A stretch of DNA of 35,190 nucleotides from Phoronis australis (lineage: Eukaryota > Phoronida > Phoronidae): the NCBI GenBank assembly GCA_002633005.1, contig NMRA01000276.1, positions 337,944-373,133 of the forward strand, given 5' to 3'. This document shows positions 1 to 10,321 of the stretch, one piece after another. The notes beneath the pieces are model-generated. The model did not search any database and was not told the origin of the DNA. It saw nothing but the letters and a program-made list of their open reading frames with translations. The number at the start of each line of letters is the position of its first letter. The first letter of the stretch is position 1. Both the position numbers and the translations under genes were made by a program.

Positions 1-105
1 AAACTATGAATCAGCCACATACCTGATAATGCCATAAACTATGAATCAGCCACATACCTGATAATGACATAAACTATGAATCAGCCACATACCTGATAAT
101 GCCTG
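1..105. repeat. 35-bp tandem repeat, 3 copies
   Basis: Three near-identical 35-bp units start at 1, 36 and 71, each opening AAACTATGAATCAGCC. The array may continue to the left of the window. It lies downstream of the last visible exon of the minus-strand gene, so it is probably intronic. Confidence 0.95.
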
Positions 106-198
106 ATGAGTTGGGGTTGAGTCGTTTCTGCATGGCTGTAATCTGAGTTTGATTGGCAAAATTCCTCTGTCCTAATGTTCCTATCACATTCCTGCAAT

Positions 199-580
199 GA
201 GTAAGATACAGAGTGACAAGTGATAAGATGGTGTGTAATAACTAGTAAGACACAGAGTGACAAGTGATACGATGGTGTCATAACTAGTAAGACACAGAGT
301 GACAAGTGATAAGATGGTGTGTAATAACTAGTAAGACACAGAGTGGCAAGTGATAAGATGGTGTGTCATATTAATAAGACACAGAGTGGCAAGTGATAAG
401 ATGGTGTGTCATATTAATAAGACACAGAGTGGCAAGTGATAAGATGCTGTGTCATATTAATAAGACACAGAGTGGCAAGTGATAAGATGGTGTGTCATAT
501 TAGTACAATACAGAGAAGCAAGTGATAAAATGGTGAGTCATATTAGTAAGACACAGAGTGGCAAGTGATACAAGTGTGTT
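199..580. repeat. About 43-bp minisatellite, 8-9 copies
   Basis: Units of 42-44 bp begin near 201, 245, 287, 331, 374, 417, 460, 503 and 546. Each has the core GACACAGAGTGGCAAGTGAT. Length differences come from a small variable segment (GTAATAACTA versus GTCATATTAA), which splits the array into a left and a right subfamily. Confidence 0.95.
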
Positions 581-1068
581 ACTTTAGTAAACAGCCTTGG
601 TGTTTCTGTAAGATAGTGAAGTATTGAGCAGTTCTTTAGCCAACCTAGAAATCTAGAAAGCCATGACTCAATTCTGAGTTTTCTCGATTTCTAGTTTGGT
701 TTTTCACTTACCTGAGCAAATAAAGCATTGCTGGTTTACGCAAAACAACCTTACTTAGCAGTGTTGACCTCTCGTGGTCATCATATTGTACATTCAGAAC
801 TTTAACCACTAAAAGTTTTTCAAAACTTCGAATGTTAAACGGTAATCATTTACCAGATTAACAAAGCAAACAGTCAAAAAAGAGTAATTGTGTTTGAAAG
901 TACAAGTGTGATGCTATGGCCAAGGTTAGTTTTATTGAAAAATCTACTGAGACAGTACACTCTCACAATAAGTTATGAACACATCAACTTATCAACTGTA
1001 TAGCAATGAGAAGCAATAGCTTCCAAGAGTGGATTTAACCTCCTGATCTTCTAGAAATTAGAATGTAC
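581..1068. other. Probable intron, with one candidate microexon
   Basis: No open frame of substance is present. On the minus strand a 19-nt block at 712-730 is bounded by an AG on its 5' side and CAG|GTAAGTG on its 3' side. Its phase would accept the preceding exon (1069-1186, ending phase 2). A microexon is possible but the block is too short to support alone. The rest is AT-rich and featureless. Confidence 0.4.
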
Positions 1069-1186
1069 CTGTTAGGGGACTGTTGCTGCTGGTTAAAAGC
1101 TGTACTACCAGGTATGACAGCCGCACCCATACTGGTAGGTGTGGTATTGCGCTGATATTGTCCACTGAAACCCCTCTGTTGTAGTG
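1069..1186 (-). CDS. CNOT2: Exon 4 of a minus-strand gene, CNOT2-like
   Basis: This is a 118-nt internal exon. The acceptor is TCATGTTTTCAG|CACTAC and the donor is CCTAACAG|GTACATTC. It enters in phase 1, which matches the exon at 1489-1618, and leaves in phase 2. It encodes about 39 residues, rich in Gln, Ser, Thr and Pro, with a short run QQQQSPN at its end. The composition fits the disordered N-terminal half of CNOT2, a scaffold subunit of the CCR4-NOT deadenylase that joins CNOT1 through a C-terminal NOT-box domain. That domain is not in the window and should lie beyond coordinate 1. The exon itself is well supported by splice sites, open frame and phase. The gene name rests mainly on the neighbouring exon. 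Confidence 0.75.
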
Positions 1187-1488
1187 CTGAAAACATGATA
1201 ATGGAAGAGGAATTATCACATGGAATTGTGCACTGAAACCTCTCAGCTGTACTGGGTGAGGATTCAACAGACTGGGGGATAACAAAGTCTCGCAGTATTA
1301 TCTTAAAAAGCAAACTAGGCAATATTTCTGCATGTACTCAACAACTAAAAGCACTATTTGCTTTGAAAAAAAAATAATAATCAAACCCCAAGGTGATATG
1401 TGATGGGTGCAACCTGAAATAAACTGGCTGGCAAAATGTCATCAGTGTGTATTTCAGTGCTTTCCAGGCTTGCAATGCGGCCACTTAC

Positions 1489-1618
1489 TTGTGTTGCCAA
1501 AACCCACTAGCTGGGATGGTGAACTGGAGCCCATCAGCTTATCATCGGCTCTGAACATGGATTGGGCAGCACTAAAATACATTCCCGTCTCGGCATCTTC
1601 GTCATCGAATGGATAACC
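1489..1618 (-). CDS. CNOT2: Exon 3 of a minus-strand gene, CNOT2-like (acidic, MYFSAAQSMF)
   Basis: This is a 130-nt exon with acceptor CTCCTTTCCAG|GGTTATCC and donor AACACAA|GTAAGTGG. It enters in phase 0 and leaves in phase 1, and the intron to the next exon is 302 nt. The peptide begins GYPFDDEDAETGMYFS and continues AAQSMFRADDKLMGS, then SSPSQLVGFGNT. This lines up with the conserved N-terminal part of animal CNOT2, where a Lys-Lys pair is followed by an acidic stretch, MYYSQSSMF, a charged spacer and a Ser-rich QLxxFG segment. That match is from memory, not from a search. In CNOT2 this region is mostly disordered and may carry regulatory or partner contacts. Exon reality is near certain. 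The family call is likely but open. Confidence 0.78.
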
Positions 1619-2336
1619 CTGGAAAGGAGTGTGTCTCGTAGTAAAGACTTTCAAGAACGATGTTATTGGTACACATGAGTACTTACAAAACGCTTACTTA
1701 TGTTTAGTATTGTCAGACAAGGAGTGCACTTGTTCCACAAAAAGAGACATAAATGTCCAAAGTGTATCGTCAGCTTATGTTTGTGAAGATCCATAACAAA
1801 ACACAAGCAAGCAAACATATCTCACTATTAACACTTTTGAATGCCATGCACGGCTGTAGAAAATTTAAGAAACACAATGTGAACGTATCTTTTCGTCCTG
1901 GCGACACCATCTATAAGTGTCCCCCTGACTAAAAATGTGGTGTTAAATACCAAGTGGATTGAGCTTCTTGTGAGACGTAATATAGGAGTGTGTCCAACAG
2001 TGAAAAACCTGTACTGATGAGCATAGTAAACCTGAGAAGACCAGCTTGTCTTCAGCTTTATCTGAGCATGTTCAAGAACACAATCAATTTATTGACTAGG
2101 AGTCTGTTAGCATTTTAGACAGTGAGCATATGTACAGTCTGGGGAAGCTATTTACATCAGGCGTCATACCCCCTCTATCAACAGAAACAGAGGAGCTATC
2201 TAAATCAGGCGTCATACCCCCTCTATTAACAGAGACGGAGGCCAGGAATTGCCCTGTATATACAACTGGGTTCCAGTTCCTTGAGTGCCGCCTAGCGGCA
2301 ATCTACACAACTAAACATTCAGAGGAAGAACCCATC
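1619..2336. other. Intron, no gene; one 48-bp tandem duplication
   Basis: The only structure seen is a two-copy, 48-bp direct repeat at about 2156-2251. It opens ATCAGGCGTCATACCCC and each unit contains CCCTCT...AGAGG, able to form a small stem. The short plus-strand open frame over it is explained by the repeat length being a multiple of three. The LTR element begins immediately after this stretch. Confidence 0.6.
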
Positions 2337-2875
2337 TGTCACAATTCGGTCTGACTTGTATATGATTTGAATATTAAGAGGTTGCTGTTGTTAGTTGGTC
2401 TATACTGGGCCAACCCCTTTGTATAGTTATGCAAATGTGCTCGTTTCGCATGTGCAGGTAGCAGTCACGATAATGCTGGTATACGCGTGTTACTTGGCAG
2501 TCCACCGGTAGTTTGGGTGGAGGGCAGTTGTGCTTTGCCACACTCTTACTTCATATTTGAAGCACATGGTGCTCATACCAGTCAAACGCTTAAGTTTTAT
2601 CACCACGCAGCTGAACCATGTGTGCAGGCGGCTGGTCAAGCTGGGCGGCGTAATATTTGTCCAAGCAGTGGCCAAAGTTGTGGCACATGTAGGACCATAA
2701 AGAGACACTGAGACCCTTGTGAACTATAACAATTTTCATATCGGCAATCATTATTATGAGTTTGTGTGTTTTGTGTGTGTGCGTGTGTGTGTGTTTGAGA
2801 GGTAATATATATTATATAATTAACTTGTTCTGTTTTGTGTCTTGAGAAATTGTCTGACACTAGACAAACTTGACA
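2337..2875 (+). repeat. 5' LTR (539 bp)
   Basis: It starts TGTCACAATTCGG and ends CAAACTTGACA. It aligns along its whole length with 12335-12900, with roughly one difference in ten by eye plus several short indels. The longest indel is about 20 bp, near 2674. The position that is AATAAA in the 3' LTR reads CATAAA here (2695-2700). A GT-rich run follows at 2760-2800. Confidence 0.93.
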
Positions 2876-2878
2876 ACT

Positions 2879-2889
2879 TGGGGGCTTGT
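2879..2889 (+). other. Possible primer-binding site, tRNA-Pro-like
   Basis: TGGGGGCTTGT begins three bases after the 5' LTR. It matches 10 of the first 11 positions of the classic proline-tRNA primer site (TGGGGGCTCGT...). The remainder of the usual 18-nt site is not conserved, so this is a decayed site or a chance likeness. Confidence 0.45.
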
Positions 2890-3250
2890 AATGGAGAAAA
2901 ATATTCAACGACGATGCCTCAGGACATAAAGTCAGTATTTACGTTGTATAGTCAGTGACAGTAACAGTAGGTTATTACTTGGTGGCCTCTGGTGAACTCG
3001 GTAGGGTCTGTTTACATTATTTGGTCTTGCGACGACTTGACATTTTGCTGTTGTTGGTATGCCAGCGTTCTGATGTATGTTTTTGTGAGTTCTAGTTCAT
3101 AGGGTGGACTTCACGTGTGTTGGCTGCCGGACTTGGGCCACTGTTGCGTGGTAGCTGTGTGTGACTGGCATAGCCTATGTGGCTGAGCCACTAGCATTGC
3201 TGTGCATGTAAGTTGATCTGTGTGATCACACGATGGGCAAGTGTGACGGC

Positions 3251-3477
3251 CTGATATTCTACACAGTAGTCAAATGCTATGTGTTCAACTGATATTCTAC
3301 ACAGTAGTCAAATGCTGTGTTCAGCTGATATTCTACACAGTAGTCAAATGCTCTGTGTTCAGCTGATATTCTACACAGTAGTCAAATGCTCTGTGTTCAG
3401 CTGATATTCTACACAGTAGTCAAATGCTCTGTGTTCAGCTGATATTCTACACAGTAGTCAAATGCTCTGTGTTCAGT
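3251..3477 (+). repeat. 38-bp minisatellite in the retroelement leader, 6 copies
   Basis: Units opening CTGATATTCTACACAG start at 3251, 3289, 3325, 3363, 3401 and 3439. The last four are almost identical, so the expansion is more recent than most of the decay in the element. It lies in the untranslated leader between the primer site and gag. Confidence 0.95.
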
Positions 3478-3668
3478 CTGTGTGACTGTGTAATTTGATT
3501 CTGCGTAATTTGATTCAAATTAATGATCTGTGTGTTAGTTTTCCCAGATCCATTGTCTATGTGACATGATTTGATTTTACATTGTATGGTTAATCTGTGA
3601 CTATAGTGGTCTTGTGATCCTGTGGTCTGTGTCAATCTATTTGCTTTGAAGTTATTTTCAGTACCAGT

Positions 3669-4520
3669 ATGGAGAGGTTGGCCGAGCTAGTTCAGCTTGG
3701 TAACCAGATTGGTTATGATGGGGCTGACTTGCAAAGCTTTATTAGAGAGCAACAGAACCACGAGCGTGAAAAGCGGCGTGAAGAGCGGCGTGAAGAGCGG
3801 CGTCTAGAACGTGAGCGGGAGTGTGATAAAGAGGAAGATGTTAGTGTTCAAGCGGACAAGCAGCGTGAGGAGAGTGAACGTCAGTGTACGTTTGAGATAG
3901 AGACACAGCAAAGAGCTTTCGAGTATGAGCAACAAAGTCATTCAGTGCAAAGTAAAGTTGAGGTGTTCAGTGCAAAGTAAAGTTGAGGTGATTGAGAATA
4001 ATACTAGTCAAGCTGGTGGTAGAGTGAGTGCTCGTTGACCAAAACTTCCACTTTTTGATGATGGTAAAAACGATAAAGATGTTATCTCTAACGATTCGAG
4101 CGTTTTGCTAAATCTATGAAGAGAGATAGAACAGAGTGGGCTATTAATATCAGTGCATTACTCACAGGAAAAGTCCTTGATGTTTTTGCCGAATGTAATC
4201 TTTTGACGCTGAGGACTACGATAAGGTAAAAGCTGCGCTATTGAAAAGATACCATCTGTCAGCTGATGGATATCGGCATAAGTTACGGACTAGTAAGCCT
4301 GAAGAGGGTGAATCTCCCTCCCAATTTGTTGTAAGACTTTTCCGTTATCTAGATAGGTGGATGGGTTTAGAATTCTGAAGGTATACCTAAAACTTTTGAA
4401 GGACTGTGTGACTTACTTGTAAGCAGTGTTTCCCCTGAGTTTTGAAAGGAACATGGTGGTGAATGGCCAAAAAGGGATGCAAAGCCCGTTGCCGCATGCA
4501 AATCTGAGAAGTGGGATCCC
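3669..4520 (+). pseudogene. Broken gag of the Ty3/gypsy element
   Basis: An ATG at 3669 opens a 103-codon frame. It begins MERLAELVQLGNQIGY and passes into a highly charged Arg/Glu coiled-coil stretch, typical of gag N-termini of this group. The frame is lost through a 25-bp tandem duplication at 3941-3990. Capsid-type sequence continues in other frames: KLPLFDDGKNDKDV near 4042, EWAINISALLTGK near 4134, and KTFEGLCDLL near 4390. In-frame stops occur in between. A likely C-terminal capsid segment with EHGGEWPKRDAKP lies near 4450. No zinc knuckle or protease is recognisable before the R1 insertion at 4725. In an active element this protein would form the cytoplasmic particle core. Confidence 0.85.
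3941..3990 (+). repeat. 25-bp tandem duplication that breaks gag
   Basis: TTCAGTGCAAAGTAAAGTTG plus five bases occurs at 3941-3965 and again at 3966-3990. Because 25 is not a multiple of three, the second copy shifts the gag frame and brings an immediate stop at 3978. This is a clear replication-slippage lesion. Confidence 0.9.
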
Positions 4521-4724
4521 CCTATTGCCTGGGTTTCGCGGGGGGGGGGGTTGGGAGACTTTCCCCAGGCAAACTTTGAAAATTACATGCAATTGCATGC
4601 AGTTTGCTCATCATAGACAAGAGCGTAATCCGAGCATCATGTAGCGGAAGTATCTGAACACTTTGCAAGACAAATTGGCAATGAAGTCTCCAGCATAGTG
4701 TTATCTCTGTTGCACTAGAGTACA

Positions 4725-5634
4725 AACAAGAGCAACGCAGAGCGTTGAAATGCGTCCACAATTGCACCGTATACGGTATCCTTCTAGGGTTGTTTAATGG
4801 TACCATAAAGTGGCCAGTAGAGGGCATATATGTAGTATGTTGTACTTTGCAAAATGGAAAGGCATGGTCATTGTCTCCTCAATAGGCTAGGGGCAAAATG
4901 TGAGTGATCTTCATAATACAAGCACATTCTATATATCAGTTGCTTAAAGCACCACAGAAACATAGAATTAAAAACAAATTTACCAACATACGAGATTAGC
5001 ACAGCATTAGTATGCCGCCCAAAAGTCGTCATCGTCTGTTGTTAACATCATATAAATATACTTACACAATTTCGTAAAGATCCTGCGAACGGTTTAGGAG
5101 ATACAGCCATAGGCGCAAAAAAAACTGCCACTAGGCGGCGCCACAGTAGACGAAATCGTCGGAAAATCATGCTCAACTGTCTTCTACATAGTAAGCATAT
5201 ACATGCCAATTTTCACAATCATCCTTTGAGCGGTTTGGTTGATAGAGGGGTGGATGCACAAAAACACACTCGAAAACACTAAAAATGGCCACTAGGTGGC
5301 GCAAACTATGTCGAATCCATCTGAAAACGGGAGGATAGCGTCATCTCACTAATAGGTGCCTACATACCAAATTTCATAAAAATCCGTTCCAGACTTTTGA
5401 AGATACAAAGGTAAGCGTAAAAAACTGAAATTGCCACTAGGGGGCACACCGGCAGTCGGATCTGTCCGAAAGTTTGCACATGCCGTCCCATTCAAGAATG
5501 GAACATATGTACCAAATTTCATGAACGCATTTCAAAGGGTTTTGGAGATAAAGCAGCGGACGCCGGATGCCGCTCGGACGGACGGACGGGCATGACGGCA
5601 TAATGCGTCCACATATAAATATGTGGGCGCATAA
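4725..5634 (+). repeat. R1: copy of the CTCF-motif repeat family, inserted in the LTR element
   Basis: The start AACAAGAGCAACGCAGAGCG and the end GTGGGCGCATAA match the boundaries of copies R2 and R3. The start can fold as CAACGC...GCGTTG. The end holds a near-perfect hairpin, ATGCGTCCACATAT-AA-ATATGTGGGCGCAT, preceded by a GGAC-rich run. Motifs of type CCACTAGGKGGCRC lie at 5128, 5289 and 5434, with a weak one at 4813. The two at 5289 and 5434 fit the CTCF core exactly. No coding capacity is seen. It separates gag from integrase, so it arrived after the LTR element. Confidence 0.88.
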
Positions 5635-6350
5635 AAAGTGTTAAAATTCAATTATCCACGAAGTGACAAACATAGAACAAAAAATATTTGAACTTCGTAG
5701 ATAATAAACTAATTTGTGTAACGAAACTTCCGTTGATATCGTCTAGCTAAACATAAATCAGTGATTGTGGATTGGCGTTGGCGGGCGTAGCAGACGCTGT
5801 ATAATGCAGACGAATCTGAGACTGATTAACATTCAATATCGTCATTTTGGCACAGGGCTATGGTTGATTAAACAGTTGGATGTCACACTCCCTGCAGTAT
5901 AATTCACAATATCTTTTGTAAACTCGAACACGATGAAATGAATGAAGCAGAAATCTTACTGTTTCATACTTCATTAGCGAGCCCTGGCACCTTCCCCATT
6001 TTAGAAAATTTGTATCGAGGTCGTTGCCTGGTCCCCAGCTGTATTGAGTTTATATGCATTGTCGGATAACCAGGAGGAAACGAGGTACGAAAGGGACTTA
6101 GGGACTGAATGATTGTGTTTTAACGAGGGCACAATTCAAGATCCCATTGTAAAATTATTGTTTTTCCCTTTCGATTCACAAACAGCGAAAGGTGTCGTGT
6201 GACTTGTACTTATTCATGATTACTAGCGATCATTTTTACTAGCGATTCATTTCACTAGCGATCATTTTATTAGCTATCATCTTTACTAGCGATAATTTTT
6301 AAAAGCGATTTTTGCGTGACGGTGAAACTTCCCCGTCACGATTAGGTGTG
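5635..6350. other. Non-coding block before integrase; short tandem array and hairpin
   Basis: Protease would be expected here but no recognisable active site is visible. At 6217-6306 there are about five degenerate 17-18-bp units of TACTAGCGATCATTTT. Directly after lies an 8-bp perfect stem, CGTGACGG (6315-6322) with CCGTCACG (6333-6340). The array plus hairpin may mark the end of an insertion that removed the protease region, but no matching partner end was found. Confidence 0.55.
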
Positions 6351-6357
6351 TGGCGGT

Positions 6358-6602
6358 CAATTGAGTGTGATTTAGGTAGGTATCCAAAACACTACAGATA
6401 GTTTCCTCAAACTTTTTCTGGCCAGGAATGCCAGGTGACATCGCACGTTAATGTAAGTCATGTTATGTGTGTCAGAAAACTTCAAAAAAGGCAATGTTAG
6501 GAACATTCCACTTGAAAAGATGCGTGTGATTGACACGCCATTCAAAAGAGTAGTGGTAGATCTTGTCGGTGCAATTCATCTTGCTACGAGTAAGGGTAGA
6601 AT
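6358..6602 (+). pseudogene. Integrase, N-terminal part (zinc finger and start of catalytic core)
   Basis: The sequence reads VSKTLQIVSSNFFWPGM, then after one stop CKSCYVCQKT, then after a frameshift near 6486 MRVIDTPFKRVVVDLVG. This is the HHCC finger tail (FxWPGM...CxxC) followed by the first catalytic Asp of the DDE core, at codon 6559-6561. The open reading is lost after about 6600, where a foreign block of about 3.7 kb begins. The middle of the core, with the second Asp and the Glu, is not found anywhere in the window. Active integrase would insert the cDNA into host chromatin. Confidence 0.85.
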
Positions 6603-6877
6603 GTTTTTACGTCAAATCTCATGAAGTAGTCTAGTTGCCAAAAAGTTGACCCAGCAATGTAGTTTACTGTAAAGTTTTCTTTTGGAAATTTATTATATGT
6701 GGTTAAGAGAACAAAACTTGGTTGCACTTTGTGCAACTTTGAGCATTTTTTATAATTCAAGATGGCAGCTTCTGCTAATTTCAACACTCTGAACATGTTA
6801 CCGAGTAGGATCCCGCAATTCATGATTTCCAATGTTTTTTGGGACAGAGTCCATTTCTGATATTATTTTATGGATGC

Positions 6878-6915
6878 AAGGTCAAAGTCAAGGTCAAATG
6901 AGAGGTCAAAGGTCA
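6878..6915 (+). promoter_or_regulatory. Cluster of nuclear-receptor-type half-sites with a perfect DR1
   Basis: AGGTCA occurs at 6879-6884, 6891-6896 (as TCAAGGTCA), 6903-6908 and 6910-6915. The last two form AGGTCAAAGGTCA, a perfect direct repeat spaced by one base. That is the consensus for RXR heterodimers and HNF4-type receptors. The surrounding sequence is not otherwise promoter-like, so function is only possible. Confidence 0.45.
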
Positions 6916-7298
6916 CGTTGAACTGAAACAAGGAAAATTCATCTCTTAATTCGTGCGATGAAAAGTTAAATTCATGGGAAATGCGGAATTACCATTTCTG
7001 TGATTCCATTATATCAAGAATAAGGGATTTGCTAAATACTGGAATAAGATATCCTCCCAACATCTCAATAATTAGCTTAAAATAGTGTTGTACCAGACCT
7101 ACTCATGCCGCTCAATAAGGCCCATCGCACTGATCACCTTGGACCATCTTTATGCTTCATTAGTTGAAACAGAGCTGACGGGCTAGGGACTTGACTCAAG
7201 CGACCAGCAGTGTGCCCCGTGTGACTCAAAAACCAAACCTTGAGTAGAGGAAGGACACTAAGCCACACTGGTCATATTTTTCAAAGAAAATAATTATT

Positions 7299-7900
7299 TC
7301 ACAAGCGACAGGATAGGGGGCTAGTAGAGGGCCGAGTTGTAGTTTCAGAAACACTCCAAACGACCTGCTTCAAAAGCTGGACAACAGGAACCAACACCAC
7401 CTCTGGAGCAAAATCAGTTGGGACCAAAATGGCGTTGTCACCCTTCCTCAGACTGCCGTATTTGCCAATCTGGGCTGTAGGGAGTGGACTCAATAAGTGC
7501 ATACAGAAAAAAAATCAGCTATGTTAATGTTACATTGCTGTCTTACCACTAACACCTTCTCAACGCCATAGCCTTCCCTCGACAGTACAGGCTTATTCAG
7601 CAACTCCAGCATTTTGACTTTTCTTAGTGTTTTGTAACACTCACTACATACCGAAACTAAAAAGCTGACTACTCTGCTCATGCCTAATGACCAGCTCGTT
7701 CTGGAATCTACTCGGCGATTGTAGATGTTATGGAGATATGACTGCTGGTTAGTGAGTGGGTGTCTGTGCTTCTCTATCTCCTCCGCAATCTTTCTCTAGT
7801 CATCCTCGTCCAGGTCTAGTACTCCCTTCTTGCAGTAGTCTTTTCCGTCACTCCACTACGTGACATTTGCTCTTCACCACCTTCATTCCACATGACTTAT
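7299..7900 (-). pseudogene. Coding-like remnant of unknown family, minus strand
   Basis: Reading the minus strand from about 7900 gives a nearly open frame with one stop. It has a Cys/Lys/Asp-rich start and EEIEKHRHPLTNQQSYL, then from an ATG at 7681 MSRVVSFLVSVCSECYKTLR and LELLNKPVLSREGYGVEK. A possible donor (GTG|GTAAGA, near 7546) and acceptor (CCCTACAG, near 7478) would join it to IGKYGSLRKGDNAILVP, which stays open to a stop near 7299. The phases do not agree, so the splice is doubtful. The family is not recognised. The layout suggests a DNA-transposon-encoded protein or processed gene in decay. Confidence 0.35.
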
Positions 7901-8029
7901 ATTCTCCATAGCAGGATCAATGGGGAGCACACCCATTGGAACTCTTTAACCACATGACCACTTAATTGACCTATCGCAAGCTCCGCCCCTATGTGAAAAG
8001 TCACGTGATACCTGACATTCGAACGAGAT

Positions 8030-8292
8030 GTCAGAGGCAAATACGCTGTCGCTAAACGACGTTCCTGGTGGAATCGATGAGTGTTTTTGCACTATTTGAA
8101 AACGCGTCAGCAGAGACAAGAGGCGATGCTTTTCAACAGTGAATCGTACGTTCATGATATGGAGAATTTGTAAAGTTGACGATAAAAAAATAAGTGCTCG
8201 AGGAGCCAGCGAAAATTCGAAGAACCCCTCGGCCTCGGGGCCACCTTCACCTGACAAGGCCACTGATACGATATGTTCTTGTAAAGCTGGGT
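8030..8292 (+). pseudogene. Exon-like plus-strand stretch with an in-frame stop
   Basis: An ATG near 8029 is preceded by a GC-box-like CTCCGCCCC (7981-7989) and a CACGTG E-box (8003-8008). It opens MSEANTLSLNDVPGGIDECF and reaches a TGA after about 22 codons. The same frame then continues open, ending near GCTGG|GTATGT, which looks like a splice donor. It could be a first exon broken by one mutation, or a promoter-proximal piece of a lost transposon gene. No family is recognised. Confidence 0.25.
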
Positions 8293-8616
8293 ATGTACCT
8301 TAAAGTCGAATTATCTGTACGATTCCATAGATTTCATGATCTTTCGAATAAAATCAGTGAAGATTCACCGATATTTTTATTCTGTCTTCTGCTAAATTTC
8401 GCCAAATGAAAAGTAGGTCACAACTGGTGGGACTCCTGGAGTAAAGTAGGTCATAGATTACAGACAACTCATCTCTGATTAGATCGACTCGATAGCTTTT
8501 CTAATCTTGTAACGAAATATTTTGATAAAAAATTCAGGTTCATAGCTCAGGTACACACTCATCTCGTCCTCCGGTAGGTCTAGGGCTGTGTCTAAGTAAA
8601 ATTAATGTTTGGAATT

Positions 8617-8912
8617 CAGTGGCGGATCTAGGATACCACAGGGGGCCCAACATATGTTGCCTCGTGGAATTGGGCACAGGCGGCCCGAAAGTTGCAGGGG
8701 CCAGGGATGTAGACCGTTGGACCTTCAGTTCAGAAAATCTATTGGTGGACTAAAAAAACGGGAACACAATTCCGCCGCGATCTGGGGTCTGAACCCCCCC
8801 CTCTTCTGCTACCGGTCGTAGTTACTGAACTCAATATTTCCTCACGTTCTTGCTGTTTCATTTTGCTTTTTTGCGTCCGCCAAGGGGGGGCAGGGGGCTA
8901 AATCCGCCTATG
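8617..8912. mobile_element. Small hAT-like non-autonomous element
   Basis: The left end CAGTGGCGGATCTAG and the right end CTAAATCCGCCTATG are inverted repeats that differ at three positions. GAATT flanks both sides (8612-8616 and 8913-8917), or GGAATT if the right end is one base shorter. The CAGTGGCGGAT terminus is characteristic of many animal hAT families. The interior is GC-rich with G and C runs and has no transposase. Confidence 0.6.
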
Positions 8913-10321
8913 GAATTGTCCGTTTGCACCATTAAGACATTTAAATTAGGCCTTCTTATGAACTTGGCATTTTTTTGTAGTTTCATTCCATAAAGGTAGC
9001 TTTCATTTAAATTTGAAGGTAGCATGGATCACTAAGTCGTGGTATGGTTACAAAAGATTACAAGTCTGGTGTGGTAGTTGCAAAAATAGGGTATTTACAA
9101 AAATAGCTCAAATTCTTTTTTAAAGCTTCATAAATCTAAATATCATGTTTGAACCACTCCAAAAGGAGCTCTCTCTAACTCTACAGACATAGTGTATACT
9201 AGAGGTACACGTCAAAAAGTAATTCAACAGTTTATTTTTAGTGACAACAGCTCGTCTAAGGCTTTGAGTTCCGGCAGTAATCCAGTGCCCTTCCCTGTGC
9301 CGATCGAATCTCTGAATTTTGACCGGGAGAGAAGTTCAGTTGAACGCCAGCTTACGGTTTATGAATAACAAAACTGTACCTCTGATACGAAACAAAATAA
9401 TGTCCATTAGGTTGAAATAAATAAAAAAAACATAAAATAAAAATGTCCTTGAAAACAACAATTTCCGGGGACTACCGCTAGAGTGCTGAGATCCAGCAGG
9501 TGCCGAGACAAAGGCGGCCAGACGTAGCCAACTCGGGAGTCAAAATCTGAGATAGCCCCGCACCATAGCCACCAAGCTGAAAAGTGCGTATCTTGGAACT
9601 AATATATTTGTGTTTATTATAGCCTTCGAGTTATCAAGCAACATCACTTAAGTTCAGCTGCTTGTGTGGCCATACAATTTGGTCCATAGTTAACGCTTTT
9701 CAACATCATTTTTTGGCTTAGGACATGCCAAAAAATGACGGGATATTATTCTGGAACAGCATAACGGCTGTCAGTGCTACACACGTCATATCAACACTGT
9801 TTCCCATTCTTAGCGTACAATTTCTTGAGCTATAGACTAAAGTAAGTTTTAATCGACTGCGTGTGGTTTGTCGGGTAAAATGGCGGCTTGGAAACGCAGA
9901 CGAAGGTGTGCCAAGAATGCTGCGTTCTGATTGGTCAATTAAGCCGTCCGTCATAATCCTGGCGATAGGTCAATTGCTCGGCTCTCATTAAAATGTCCCT
10001 TATAATCCCAGTACCTTTTACTCTTTTGATACATAGTATGCCTGTTCTTCAAATTCAATATAAACTTCGAAATAACTCTTGGTATAAACTTCTTGCCAGA
10101 AATGTTAGGCAACTTAGTCGAACACTTATTGCATGTTTGTCAACTTTTGTCGTAGTTTAGGTTGACGTTATTGCGCCCAGCCGTTGATTTTTTATTTATA
10201 ACAGGAGTTATTTGCAAATTATGACAATTAAGACAATGTACATGGCTTGTTGAAATCTATGTTAAAGTGACTGTGTGCAGAGCAACCCAAACAGTGGGAC
10301 AGGGAGATCCCAGTCTAGTCT

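Larger units (their letters stand above)
6601..10261. other. Foreign block splitting the integrase
   Basis: Integrase similarity stops near 6600 and resumes near 10322, so the block between was inserted, probably with loss of the mid-core. It contains a cluster of AGGTCA half-sites (6878-6915), minus-strand coding-like remnants (7299-7900), a plus-strand exon-like stretch (8030-8290) and a small hAT-like element (8617-8912). Stretches 8913-10261 hold nothing recognisable. No terminal repeats for the block as a whole were found. Confidence 0.6.

Noticed and set aside
1-580. Possible CRISPR array
   Set aside because: Units are contiguous tandem copies with no unique spacers, and the DNA is clearly eukaryotic.
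7946-8263. 105-codon minus-strand frame
   Set aside because: The opposite strand has a better exon-like reading, and this one has no recognisable domain.
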